Shown: piece by piece, positions 28,160 to 38,100 of the stretch | How the letters are laid out: each line of letters opens with the position of its first letter | Position numbering within the stretch: position 1 is the first letter of the stretch | Origin: Thalassomonas actiniarum | Lineage (GTDB): Bacteria > Pseudomonadota > Gammaproteobacteria > Enterobacterales > Alteromonadaceae | NCBI RefSeq assembly: GCF_000948975.2 | Contig: NZ_CP059735.1 | Coordinates: forward strand, 1,922,001-1,986,000 | Reading direction: 5' to 3' | Length of the DNA stretch: 64,000 nt | Notes under the pieces: generated by a model | Told to the model about the DNA's origin: nothing | The model's input: only the letters and a program-made list of their open reading frames with translations | Databases searched by the model: none | Made by a program: the position numbers and the translations under genes

Positions 28160-29542
28160 ATGTTTCGTTGGCTGTTAGCATGCTCTTTTCTTATCCTGGC
28201 GTTTCTTGGTACTTTAGTGCCGGGCACTGCTAATGACGGTTTATCCAATGTCGCTATGGCTAAAGCCCGGGCCGGGCAGGCGGCGGTTCAGGTGCCGCTA
28301 TTAACCATTAACGGCGCGATTGGTCCCGCAGTGAAAGATTACCTGGTCACGGAAATTATCCGGGCGAACCTGACGCCGCAGACCCCGCTTATTGTTCTTA
28401 CTTTAGATACCCCCGGGGGCTTAAGCTCCAGTTTACGGGATATCAATCAGGTTATTCTGGACTCGGATATCCCCGTTGCCTGCCTGGTACATCCCCAGGG
28501 AGCCAGGGCTGCCAGTGCCGGTACCTATATTCTCTATGCTTGTCATATTGCTGCTATGGCGCCGGCGACCACCTTGGGGGCGGCAACCCCGGTGAAAATA
28601 ACCGGACCAACCTCCCCGGGCCAGGATGATAAAGCCGAGCAGCAAAAACCTTCCGCCATGGATAAAAAAATACTCAATGATGCCATTGCCTATATGCGCT
28701 CGCTGGCCCAGTTAAGAGGCCGCAATGAAAAATGGGCGGAGCTGGCGGTGACTGAGGCGGCAACCCTGACCGCAGATGAAGCACTCAAAGAAAATGTGAT
28801 CAATTTTATTGTTGATTCCCCCGAGGCGTTATTAACAGAGCTCGACCAGCAAGAGGTCCAGGTTAAACAAAAAACCGTGATGCTGGACCTGGTTAATACC
28901 GTATTGGTGAAACAAACTCCCGACTGGCGCAATAAGTTCATCTCCACCATTACCGATCCCAACATTGCCTATATTTTAATGCTGGTTGGGATTTATGGGC
29001 TGATCCTGGAATTCTACAGTCCGGGGATAGGTGTTGCCGGGGTGATTGGCGGTATTTGTTTGCTGATTGCTTTATATGCTTTCCAGTTATTGCCGGTGAG
29101 TTTTGTTGGCGCCGGGTTATTGTTGCTGGGGATTTGCTTATTGATCGTTGAGTCGATCATGCCCAGTTTTGGCATTTTGGGGATCGGCGGCTTAGTGGCT
29201 TTTGTCGTCGGTTCAATTTTTCTTATCGATACCGACATTTCTTATTTTCAGGTGTCCCTGCCTTTGATTATTTCCGTTGCCGTTGCTTCGGGATTATTTT
29301 TTGTCTTTGTGCTGGGATTTTTATGGCGCAGCCGGCGCTCGCCCGTGGTCAGCGGTCAGGAGCAAATGCTGGGGGCGGATGTGATCGTCGTGGATGACTT
29401 TACCGGGGAGGGAGAGGTGCTCTTTAACGGTGAGCATTGGGCGGCACAAAGCAATGAGCCTTTATCCCGCGGGCAAGTGGTAGGGGTCAGCGAGATCAAA
29501 GGGCTGACATTACTGGTAAAAACAAAAAAAGAGGATAACTAA
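28160..29542 (+). CDS. NfeD-family membrane protease (ClpP-like serine protease)
   Basis: A 460-residue long-form NfeD protein. After a signal peptide, a ClpP-class serine-protease domain (about 45-240) carries [15 protein letters not shown] and the catalytic serine in [11 protein letters not shown]. Four to five transmembrane helices follow (about 270-400), then a C-terminal OB-fold NfeD domain (about 410-460). In characterised archaeal and bacterial systems these proteases cleave partner stomatin-like proteins. The slipin gene 2 bp downstream is the expected partner and shares the operon. Confidence 0.93.
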   Translation: MFRWLLACSFLILAFLGTLVPGTANDGLSNVAMAKARAGQAAVQVPLLTINGAIGPAVKDYLVTEIIRANLTPQTPLIVLTLDTPGGLSSSLRDINQVILDSDIPVACLVHPQGARAASAGTYILYACHIAAMAPATTLGAATPVKITGPTSPGQDDKAEQQKPSAMDKKILNDAIAYMRSLAQLRGRNEKWAELAVTEAATLTADEALKENVINFIVDSPEALLTELDQQEVQVKQKTVMLDLVNTVLVKQTPDWRNKFISTITDPNIAYILMLVGIYGLILEFYSPGIGVAGVIGGICLLIALYAFQLLPVSFVGAGLLLLGICLLIVESIMPSFGILGIGGLVAFVVGSIFLIDTDISYFQVSLPLIISVAVASGLFFVFVLGFLWRSRRSPVVSGQEQMLGADVIVVDDFTGEGEVLFNGEHWAAQSNEPLSRGQVVGVSEIKGLTLLVKTKKEDN

Positions 29543-29544
29543 CC

Positions 29545-30345
29545 GTGGAACCTATTTTAGATAGCAGTCAGCTTTTTATTACCGCACTGGGATTCTTTCT
29601 CGCCGCCATAGTGATCAGCGCTTTTCGGATCTTGCGCGAATATGAACGCGGTGTAATTTTTTTGCTCGGCCGCTTTTATAAGGTCAAAGGGCCGGGGCTG
29701 ATCATCGTCATTCCCATTATCCAGCAGATGGTCAGGGTGGATTTACGTACCGTGGTGATGGATGTACCGAGCCAGGATGTGATCAGTCGGGACAATGTTT
29801 CGGTCCGGGTCAATGCCGTGTTGTATTTTCGGGTAATAGACTCGCAAAAGGCGATTATCAATGTCGAGGATTATCTTGCAGCCACTTCGCAACTGGCGCA
29901 AACCACCTTGCGCTCTGTGCTGGGGCAACACGATCTGGATGAAATGCTGGCGAGCCGGGAAATGCTTAATGCCGATATCCAGGGCATACTCGACGCCCGC
30001 ACCGATGGCTGGGGCATTAAAGTCTCCAATGTCGAGATCAAGCATGTGGATTTAAACGAAAGTATGATCCGCGCCATCGCCCGCCAGGCGGAAGCCGAAC
30101 GGGCGCGGCGTGCCAAAGTGATCCACGCCTCGGGGGAAATGGAAGCATCCGATAAGCTGGTGGAGGCGGCCAATAAACTGGCAGCCGAGCCCAATGCCAT
30201 TTTACTCAGGTACCTGCAGACGCTGACGGAAATTGCCGGTGAAAAAAACTCCACTATCTTGTTTCCGATGCCATTTGACTTGTTGAAAGGACTGTTTACT
30301 GGAGGAAAAGAGGGCGGGGGAAAAGATGGCGCGGATAAACAATAG
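29545..30345 (+). CDS. Slipin / SPFH-domain membrane protein
   Basis: Stomatin-like scaffold protein of the inner membrane, 266 residues. An N-terminal hydrophobic anchor (about 10-30) is followed by the SPFH domain with [21 protein letters not shown] and [20 protein letters not shown], then a helical region rich in Ala and Arg ([20 protein letters not shown]). It starts with GTG 2 bp after nfeD, the usual NfeD-slipin operon. The last codons and stop lie within a terminator-like hairpin. Confidence 0.94.
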   Translation: MEPILDSSQLFITALGFFLAAIVISAFRILREYERGVIFLLGRFYKVKGPGLIIVIPIIQQMVRVDLRTVVMDVPSQDVISRDNVSVRVNAVLYFRVIDSQKAIINVEDYLAATSQLAQTTLRSVLGQHDLDEMLASREMLNADIQGILDARTDGWGIKVSNVEIKHVDLNESMIRAIARQAEAERARRAKVIHASGEMEASDKLVEAANKLAAEPNAILLRYLQTLTEIAGEKNSTILFPMPFDLLKGLFTGGKEGGGKDGADKQ

Positions 30346-30375
30346 TTTGTTTATCCGTTTGTCGGGTTTTTAACC
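30332..30375 (+). terminator. Terminator overlapping the slipin stop codon
   Basis: CGGATAAACAA (30332-30342) and TTGTTTATCCG (30347-30357) form an 11-bp stem whose loop contains the TAG stop. T-rich DNA follows. The stem may also serve the convergent minus-strand gene. Confidence 0.55.
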
Positions 30376-30400
30376 TTCAGTTTAATTTTTTACTTTTCTC

Positions 30401-31120
30401 TCAGAAAAGGGCGTTCAATACCGTCAGCTCGACCTGGGCTGAGGGTAAATCGGTGATCAAACTGATATCAAAGTCCTGGTACTGGCTGGAAATGACCGTA
30501 AAAGGGTCAAGCATAGGGGTAATATCCTGGCTCAGTAAGCGGGCTATGGGTTGCTTGATGGCTTTGGCCAGCGCCTCCTTTAACGTCCATGTGCGGTAGA
30601 AGCTATCTACGCCTTCCCGTTCTATCCGGGTAAGTTCGCGGGCATGGTAAAAATGCCGAGCCAGTTTCAGCCAGGGGCGCTCTGGTTTACGCCATTCCAA
30701 ATCAACCCCTAAGCGGGTGCTTTGCCGGCTCATGGCCACCAGTACCTTGCCGTGGGAATGGGAAATACAAATCTGGACCGGCAGCACTTCTTGGTACTCC
30801 TTTGGGCCTGCCTGCTGGTAACGGGAGGCTTTTAAACAGGTATCTTGTTGATCAAAATGAATATTGATTGACCGAACATCCAGTTGAAAATGGCGGGCAA
30901 GGGCAAGTTTTATCATACCCCGGCTGGCGACAAATTCTTTCTTAGCGGTCAGCAGCCTTCTTCTGTCGAGTATTTGCTTTTCATCGGCGGTTAACCAGCT
31001 TGCTGTCAGTTCGCTAATGTGCGCCTGGCTCAGGACGTTGCTGTCAAAAAGCATCAGGCATAAGGAGGGCTCCAGGCTGATGGCGTTAATATCTTTTGTT
31101 ACCGGGGAGAGTTTTTCCAT
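30401..31120 (-). CDS. 4'-phosphopantetheinyl transferase, Sfp family
   Basis: Transfers the phosphopantetheine arm from coenzyme A to carrier domains. The catalytic motifs are present: magnesium-binding GVDLEWRKPE and WTLKEALAK (the WxxKEA motif), and an N-terminal SRGMIKLALARHF segment. From ATG 31120 the product has 239 residues. An in-frame GTG at 31174 would add 18 residues, but a TATACT -10-like element lies between the two starts (31152-31157, minus strand), favouring the ATG. No carrier protein, NRPS or PKS gene is present, so the substrate is encoded elsewhere. Confidence 0.88.
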   Translation of the reverse strand: MEKLSPVTKDINAISLEPSLCLMLFDSNVLSQAHISELTASWLTADEKQILDRRRLLTAKKEFVASRGMIKLALARHFQLDVRSINIHFDQQDTCLKASRYQQAGPKEYQEVLPVQICISHSHGKVLVAMSRQSTRLGVDLEWRKPERPWLKLARHFYHARELTRIEREGVDSFYRTWTLKEALAKAIKQPIARLLSQDITPMLDPFTVISSQYQDFDISLITDLPSAQVELTVLNALF

Positions 31121-31230
31121 TATTAACCGTGTTTCTTTATAGCAGGCGCCCAGTATACCCGCATAATCAAACACAGGGGAAAATAAAACCGGCCCGTTTT
31201 GTTTATAGCCGGTTGGAAAAAATAAAACGG

Positions 31231-31473
31231 TTAAAAATCACATTTGAGTAATTTCATCGGTTTGTCTGCGGCCAGGACGCAGCCTCTGGCATCATCTGTT
31301 GCCCCTTTGCATTGCTTATTCATTTCTGCCGTAGAAGGAGCTTTGCTGCCCAATACTTTCTTGGCATGGGCGACCACTCTATCACACTGGCTCGCCGGCA
31401 CAGGTTCATGTTTACTGCAGCCAGGCAGTAGCGCGGGACAAAGGAGCAGTAATGCAGCTGTTTTGTTATTCAT
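31231..31473 (-). CDS. Small putative lipoprotein
   Basis: An 80-residue protein with a short lipoprotein signal, LLLLCPALLPGCSK, with the acylated cysteine at residue 19. The mature part has four further cysteines (SQCDRVV, NKQCKGA, DARGCVLAAD and LLKCDF), suggesting two disulfides in the periplasm. No family is recognised. It is transcribed leftward ahead of the phosphopantetheinyl transferase gene, with about 110 bp between them. Confidence 0.72.
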   Translation of the reverse strand: MNNKTAALLLLCPALLPGCSKHEPVPASQCDRVVAHAKKVLGSKAPSTAEMNKQCKGATDDARGCVLAADKPMKLLKCDF

Positions 31474-31596
31474 CTTGATTTCCCTACGTTTCTTTGCCTT
31501 GAGTATAGTTAGCCTGGATATTTTTACTGGACTTTTTTAACCGCCGTTATGATATATTAGGCTGTCTGTCCGCTCGCAATTCTTATACTGGTAGTT

Positions 31597-32172
31597 ATGC
31601 ATCAACAACAACAGCCCTCGGTGTTATTAAGCAAATTTTTCAATGAGTTATCACTTGCCTGCCAGCGAAATGAGGTTGAGTGCCTGCCGGTATTGGATTT
31701 GGCCTGTGGTTTTGGCCGTAACGGCCTGTATCTGCTTAAGCAAAATTTGCCTGTAGTTTTTGCTGATATTAACCCAGATGCCCTGGCACAAGTAGAACAG
31801 CAGGTAAAAGCTTTGAAAAAACAAGGACAAGCATCTGCTTCCTACTGGCACCAGGATTTTGAGTTGCCGGGCAGTGCCCCCCTTAAAGCTAAACGTTTTT
31901 CTGCGGTACTGGTTTTTCGTTATTTGCATCGGCCGTTAATGGCGCAAATTAAAGAGGCAATTACTCCCGGGGGCGTGATCGTTTATGAAACTTTTACCCG
32001 GGCACAGGCACAATTCGGCCGTCCTAAAAACCCGGACTTTTTACTTGAACCGGGAGAGCTGGCGGATTGTTTTGCGAACTGGCATGTCCGTCATTATTTT
32101 GAAGGCATAGTGCAAAGCGGCGGTTCAAAACAGGCGGTTGCCCGTATTGTTGCCGTTAAACCGGATGAATAG
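31597..32172 (+). CDS. Class I SAM-dependent methyltransferase (TehB-like)
   Basis: A 191-residue cytosolic methyltransferase. The S-adenosylmethionine-binding glycine motif is VLDLACGFGRNGLYL (about residues 29-43), followed by VVFADINPDAL for the ribose-binding acidic residue. The small Rossmann domain and the downstream GGVIVYETFT segment resemble TehB-type and related small-molecule methyltransferases. The substrate is not evident. The zinc-ribbon gene begins 5 bp after its stop, suggesting a two-gene unit. Confidence 0.87.
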   Translation: MHQQQQPSVLLSKFFNELSLACQRNEVECLPVLDLACGFGRNGLYLLKQNLPVVFADINPDALAQVEQQVKALKKQGQASASYWHQDFELPGSAPLKAKRFSAVLVFRYLHRPLMAQIKEAITPGGVIVYETFTRAQAQFGRPKNPDFLLEPGELADCFANWHVRHYFEGIVQSGGSKQAVARIVAVKPDE

Positions 32173-32177
32173 CTAAC

Positions 32178-32429
32178 TTGGCCAAACCCAATAAAAAAGG
32201 CCCGGTTACCCGGGTCACCATCACCTGTAGCCGCTGCAGGGCAAAACTCTTTTATTATCGCAAAGGCGGTAAGGGCGCTTTAGTGAAATGTTTTAAAGAG
32301 CGTATCGTCAAAGATTTTACCGAAGTTGAAGGGCAATGCCCCGGCTGCCAGCAAATTTTCGCCCGTGATTGTCTGATCCGTGGCGCTCCGGCATTGAAAA
32401 TTATCGGTGGTAAAGTCAGGGCCAGTTGA
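32178..32429 (+). CDS. Small zinc-ribbon protein, unknown function
   Basis: An 83-residue basic protein with two cysteine pairs, CSRC and CPGC, spaced about 34 residues apart as in a zinc ribbon. It starts with Lys-rich MAKPNKKGPVTR and could bind nucleic acid, which is inference. The only suitable start is TTG at 32178; no in-frame ATG precedes the first cysteine pair. It probably shares a transcript with the methyltransferase 5 bp upstream. Confidence 0.75.
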   Translation: MAKPNKKGPVTRVTITCSRCRAKLFYYRKGGKGALVKCFKERIVKDFTEVEGQCPGCQQIFARDCLIRGAPALKIIGGKVRAS

Positions 32430-32991
32430 GGCGACCTGATTGATACTTTTTATCAATCATTAACAACAAATCAAAATGTATGCTATTTAACCCATTGTAA
32501 ACAATGTGTTTTATCTTTGTTGTCGTTTATGTATGAAAAGCTGTCGTTTTTTTGCTAGAGTAGAATCTTGCAAATGCTAGTATCACTGCAAGCTAATTAT
32601 GGTGTTGTTAAATATTTAACTTGGTAACAGGTTGAATTGTTTGATTATCTTATATTTATAATTAGATGGATCTTTAAAGTAATAATGTAAGTAGATAAAA
32701 AATACCTTGGGGACTGAGGTAACATTAAACAAAAATGTTAACAACAGTAATAAACAGAGCAGAGATACCTAGCGAGTATGGCTGAAAACTAATAACAAAA
32801 ACCAGATAGGTTTCGCCAATATTCATTTATTTGCTCTATACGTATAAAGTACCAACGCAAAATACTTGCCGGTACTTTTGATCCAGCCCAAGGATTGGGC
32901 TGGATTTTTTATTTTAAAACTCACAATAAACTGATTAGTCAGGATGTTTTAAAAACTTTAATAATTAAAGGACGATAGAAGGGGATAAATA
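32430..32991. other. 562-bp non-coding region: candidate sRNA or long leader before the S8 protease
   Basis: No credible protein gene is seen. The left end holds a 9-bp stem (TGATTGATA with TATCAATCA, 32437-32459) that may end the upstream unit. Near the right end are two successive hairpins: AAAGTACC (32846-32853) with GGTACTTT (32871-32878), then a strong terminator at 32881-32916. As the nearest upstream gene ends 450 bp before the terminator, a separate transcript, or an attenuated leader of the S8 protease that starts 76 bp further on, is likely. Confidence 0.55.
32881..32916 (+). terminator. Strong intrinsic terminator with no upstream protein gene
   Basis: ATCCAGCCCAA pairs perfectly with TTGGGCTGGAT (11 bp, loop GGA) and is followed by TTTTTATTTT. 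It ends a putative non-coding RNA or acts as an attenuator before the protease gene. Confidence 0.87.
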
Positions 32992-34734
32992 ATGTTGATC
33001 GCATCAAAGAAAAAAATATTTACTACACTCTCATTGTTAACGGTTATTAGCATGACATCTTGGCTAGTAGCAAAACCTGCTCAAACTGATGCGCAACCGC
33101 AGACTCAGTCTTATATCATCAGTGCCCAGCAATACGACTTGTTGAAATCAAAAGTTGCCGAGCTGAATGTAACGCCAAGCCATGAGCTAAAAATTATTAA
33201 CGCCTTGGCACTTGAGTTGACTACAGAGCAATTGTCACTGCTAAAAGAGCAACTTGATATTAAGGTGACCAGCAACCATAAAGTGGAATTAAGTGCCAAA
33301 AGCCGGGCAAGACGCGCTAACAGGCCCGAGTCTGTGGTTAATGATCTGATAGAAGCGACTCCGGTACAATACCAGGCCAATTATGGTGAAGGGGTTACTA
33401 TTGCCTTCCTTGATACCGGACTTGAATCGTTTCCCGGACTTGCTGCACAAAAAGATGGCTACGGGCGTTTTTGTGGCATGGACTTTTGCGGATCATACGA
33501 TGCCGTCGCCGATGAATTCAGCACTTATAACTACAGTGAAGAAAGCGGTCATGGTACCCATGTGGCCAGTATTGCCGTTAACAGTGACCGGGATGCAAAC
33601 GGAAAACTCTACGGCATAGCTCCCAACGCCGGCTTATTAGCCATTAAAGCCTTTGATGCCGAAGGTAAGGCAACTTATGCCGATGTTATTCGCGGGATCG
33701 GCTGGGCGGTGCAGGAAAAAGACAGATTTAATTTACGGGTATTAAATATGTCCTTTAGTGGCCCGGTGCGTTCTTCATACTGGGAAGATCCGCTGAACCA
33801 GGCGGTCATGGCAGCCTGGAGTGAAGGCATAGTGGTAGTAGCATCCGCCGGTAATCTTGGTTCGACCCCGATGACAATCGGCGTGCCTGGTAATGTGCCT
33901 TATATTATTACCGTTGGCGCGATGACAGACAATTATACTCCCAATCTTTTAAGCGATGACAGGTTGGCAGATTTTAGCTCCGCAGGCCCGACTGTGGAAG
34001 GTTTTGTCAAGCCTGACTTAATTGCACCGGGCGGCCATATTGCCGGCTTGATGTCTAAGCAGTCACAAATTGCCCAAGAGTATCCTAAGTATAAACTTGG
34101 CGGCAACTACTTTGAAATGTCGGGAACTTCTCAGGCAACCGCGGTTGTTTCAGGCGTAGCGGCATTAATGTTAGCCAATGATCAGTCATTAACGCCGGAT
34201 GATGTTAAGTGTCGCCTGATGTCTTCTGCCCAGGCCGCCCTGAACGATGACGGCAGTTTAGCCTATAGTGTTTTTCAGCAGGGAGCTGGTTTAATCAATG
34301 CCGCTGATGCTGTTAACAGCAGTGCCAGTGCCTGTGCCAACCAGGACATGGATATTGCACTGGATATTGCCGGACTACAACATTATCAGGGGCCGGCCAG
34401 TGTTGATGCGGATAAGAACTTCACCATCGAAGGGCAAACAAATGATTATAGTCAATTTACCGATGAAGCCGTTATCTCTGATAAACAGGTAAGCTGGCAA
34501 GGTGATGTTGCCACAGATCTGCTGATTTGGAAGACAGCTGCTCTTGAGGTTTCCGACAGTGGCTATGAAATAGCCAGTGTTTCGGTGGACAAATCGGCAT
34601 TGCAAAGCTTTTTTGAAACGGATCTGCTTATCTGGAAAACAATGCTTGATACAGATCTCCTCATCTGGAAGACGAGTGTTGACTTTGACAGCAGTGAAAC
34701 TATCCAGGTGAATAACTGGGTAGAGCAGCAATAA
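32992..34734 (+). CDS. Secreted S8 subtilase with C-terminal TDLLIWKT repeats
   Basis: A 580-residue secreted serine protease. A signal peptide (about 1-28) is followed by an I9-like propeptide region (about 38-105) and the S8 domain with catalytic D141 (AFLDTG), H187 (GHGTHVAS) and S380 (MSGTSQAT). The C-terminal region of about 440-580 contains the octapeptide TDLLIWKT three times (from residues 508, 543 and 554), encoded by different synonymous codons. This recalls the short repeated Trp motifs known at the end of other bacterial subtilases. A GAAGGGGA ribosome-binding site precedes the ATG, and a terminator follows. Confidence 0.92.
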   Translation: MLIASKKKIFTTLSLLTVISMTSWLVAKPAQTDAQPQTQSYIISAQQYDLLKSKVAELNVTPSHELKIINALALELTTEQLSLLKEQLDIKVTSNHKVELSAKSRARRANRPESVVNDLIEATPVQYQANYGEGVTIAFLDTGLESFPGLAAQKDGYGRFCGMDFCGSYDAVADEFSTYNYSEESGHGTHVASIAVNSDRDANGKLYGIAPNAGLLAIKAFDAEGKATYADVIRGIGWAVQEKDRFNLRVLNMSFSGPVRSSYWEDPLNQAVMAAWSEGIVVVASAGNLGSTPMTIGVPGNVPYIITVGAMTDNYTPNLLSDDRLADFSSAGPTVEGFVKPDLIAPGGHIAGLMSKQSQIAQEYPKYKLGGNYFEMSGTSQATAVVSGVAALMLANDQSLTPDDVKCRLMSSAQAALNDDGSLAYSVFQQGAGLINAADAVNSSASACANQDMDIALDIAGLQHYQGPASVDADKNFTIEGQTNDYSQFTDEAVISDKQVSWQGDVATDLLIWKTAALEVSDSGYEIASVSVDKSALQSFFETDLLIWKTMLDTDLLIWKTSVDFDSSETIQVNNWVEQQ

Positions 34735-35137
34735 GGCTTTAATAAAGTCATGGAGAGAAAAGCCACTGTTTAAGTGGCTTTTCGTTGTTAGGACCTGGCT
34801 ATCTTTGGCCGTGAATTATCTTTTTGGCTGTTTTTACACCTGTCTGCGTTAGAAAAATGTCATGTAGAATAACTACAGGTCCATTTTCTGCCCTGATATG
34901 TGTAAAAACTGCTCAAAAACCTTAATCCCCTCAAAAGATAAACAGGCCCTGGACGTAAAAGTTGATATTTTGTGGTAATATTCTGGAAGTTCTTCTAAGG
35001 ACAGCTATCAGCATGGAGGCATAAAGTGAAGTATCTGTTTATTTGAGGGGGCCGGGCCCGGCGGCCAGGGTTAAGCTCTTTATTTCTGCCTTTTTTAAAT
35101 TTATCATCTATCCATTTCGTAACAGATTAATATTCCA
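34735..35137. other. 403-bp intergenic region before the propeller sensor gene
   Basis: It contains the S8 protease terminator (34757-34786) and then AT-rich DNA interrupted by a GC-rich 12-bp palindrome, GCCGGGCCCGGC (35051-35062), about 75 bp before the sensor gene. No ORF or recognisable RNA was found. Confidence 0.5.
34757..34786 (+). terminator. Terminator after the S8 protease
   Basis: GAAAAGCCACT (34757-34767) pairs with AGTGGCTTTTC (34773-34783) across a 5-nt loop, with T-rich sequence at the end. Confidence 0.7.
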
Positions 35138-38100
35138 GTGAAAAAATACCTTACTCAAATAACTTTGTTTGTTTTGTCCTTGGCTATGACCACGATCACG
35201 GCTATGGCGAAGGAGCTTGATTCATTAAAGCCTTTTCCAGCGAACAACCCCTTGTCTTATCAGTACATCAAAGCTATCGCCCAGGATAAAGATGGATTTA
35301 TGTGGTTTGGTATGCAGGAAGGCTTATACCGCTATGACGGTTATCAGCTGATGCGTTTTCATCATGACTCTGCAGACAAAAATTCTTTAGCCGGTGATAT
35401 CGTCAGTGATTTGCTGGTGGATAGCAAGGAGCAGTTATGGGTGGCGACCCGGGACGGCGGTGTCAGTTTATACCGGCAAACAAGCAGGGATTTTGTTAAT
35501 TTCACCGAAAAAAGCGAAGCCCTGGCGTTAACCGATAATAATGTCAATGTGCTGATGGAAGACAGTGCCGGTAATATCTGGCTGGGAACCGAGTCCGGGC
35601 TGAATATCATTTTCCGCCAGCAAGAACCGTGGAAAGTCAAAAAGATCGTTAAAAATGGTGCTGTTGGCCAGGGCTTAACCCATAACGGCATAGAAACCAT
35701 TTTACAAGTCTCAGAGCAGGAAGTCTGGGTGGGGACTAATGGCGGCGGTATTTCTGTATTTGATTTACAAGGAAATTTTATTAAAGCCCAGCCGATAGTC
35801 AGGGATGGCCGGGAATACGCGGCGGGTAAGCGTATTAAGGCCTTGATTCAGGATGCGGCTGATAATGTCTGGATAGGCACCTTTGACGGTGGTTTGATCA
35901 AATATGACAGCAGTAACTTCGATTACAGTTATTATATGTTTGATGAAAGCAATTACCGCTCACTTTCCAGTAATAATATTGAAGCCATGTACCTGGACAG
36001 CAATGGCAATATCTGGATAGGCACAGACAAGGGCATGCTTATTTATGATACTGCGCTGAATAATTTTAAACGATACAGCCATTCCCCCAGTAACCCTTAC
36101 AGTCTCACCAATGATTATGTGTTAACGTTTTTTGAAGATATGAATCAGATGATGTGGATTGGTACTATCTACGGGATGAGTCGCTGGCATCCGAACATGA
36201 CGACTTTTAATCAGTATGATGCACAAAAATACCCGGCGTTAAAAAATGATCCAATTATGGGCTTTACCCAGCTCGAGTCTGGAAAAATCTTTATCAGCAA
36301 TTACAGCGACGGTATTTACGAACTTTCCCTCAAAGATGATAAAATAACACCTTTTGCTTTTAATAAGGCCTTTAAGGGCTTAAGGGTTATTACCCTTACT
36401 GCCGAAGAAAATACCCTTTGGGTGGGGACCCGGGCGGCGGGACTATTCAAAGTGAACTTAGATACCGGGAATATTGAAAACTTTAAATATGACCACCTTA
36501 ATCAACATAGCCTGTCGGCAAACAGTATCACAGATATTATCAGGGACAGCAGGGGGATACTCTGGGTTTCCACCTACCATAAAGGCATTAACCGCTTGAA
36601 TGATGACGGCACTTTTACCCGTTTTGAAATGAAGACACCGGTGTCAGGTAAGGGGCCTAACACCAATAATATTCTGCAAATACTGGAAGACAAGCAGGGA
36701 TATCTGTGGTTGGCGACCTATGGTGGCGGTCTCAATCGTTTTGATCCGAAAACAGAGCGTTTTGTCTATATCAGCCATGATGAAAATGACAGTAAGAGTC
36801 TCAGCAGCGATGTGGTGCATAACATGTTTCAGGACAGTAAGGGAAATATCTGGGCCGGTACCCAGGTGAGTCTTAATTTACTGAGCCATGAAAATTTGTT
36901 GAATGAACACTATGAATTTGAACATTTTAATAGCCAAAAAGGCATGAAAAGCCGGCTCGCCTACGGTATCAGCGAAGATACCATAGGCAATATCTGGTTC
37001 AGCTCAAACCATGGATTATCCCGCTACTCCCGGGAGAATGACAGTTTTAAACACTTTGGTACCAGTCATGGCCTGCGCAGCCTGGAATATGTCAGCGGCT
37101 CGGTATTTACGGCTTTTGATAACCGTCTGTATTTTGGCAGCACCAAAGGTTTTACCAGCGTCAACCCTGATGAGATAGGTCAAAATCAGCCGGCGCCGGA
37201 GGTCAGGTTAACCAATATTTTAAAGCTTAATGAGAGTATGACTTTTGACCTGTCGCTGTCGGAGCTGTCTTCTCTGGTATTTGACTATAATGATCACCTG
37301 ATCTCTTTTGAATATGTCGGGCTACACTATTTCGAGCCTGAGTCTACCCTTTATAAATATCGCTTGTTAGGTTTTGATCAAGAGTGGATAGATGCCGGTA
37401 AACTGAGAAGGGCTACCTATACCAACCTGCCCGCCGGTAACTACCAGTTGCAGATCATCGCCGGCAATAATGATAACGTTTGGAGTGAGCCGCGCACCTT
37501 AGATATCATAGTGAAAGCCGCTCCCTGGTTCTCCTGGTGGGCTTATTTACTCTATATCATCACCATAGCCGTGGCCATTTTAGCTTATTCGCGCTTTTTA
37601 CACCGGAAATTACTGTTAGAGCAACAACAACGAATTTTTCTCAAGCAACAAATTAAAGATAAAACCCAGGAATTTCAGTTAAAAAATGTTGAGCTTGAAC
37701 AGGCGAATAAGCAACTGGAAAATGCCGCCACCATAGATAAACTTACCGGCGTGAAAAGCCGCCGCTATCTGGATATTTATATCGAGCAGGCCAGTCAGCT
37801 AATGTCGCAAATCCACCAAAATATCCTGCCGGTTCAGCGCAGTATTTTACCCCGCTTGTATATTTTTATGGTTAAGCTGCGCGATGCCAGCCAGGTAAAC
37901 AATAGCCAGCTGCTAAACCTGACGGATTTACTCCTGTACAGCCGCAACCAGGATGACCTGGTGATCCGCTGGTCTGAAGATACGTTTGCCGTTATCGGCT
38001 ATGAAAAAGAAGAGAATGCCCGTGAGCTGGCTATTCGCCTCAGTGACAGGTTTGAACATATTTTAGGGGGGCTGACCCAGGTAGATATGGCCTATTCTTT

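Noticed and set aside
32640-32880. Cyclic-di-GMP (GEMM) riboswitch before the S8 protease
   Set aside because: The conserved GEMM core segments and tetraloop receptor were not found; only generic hairpins are visible.
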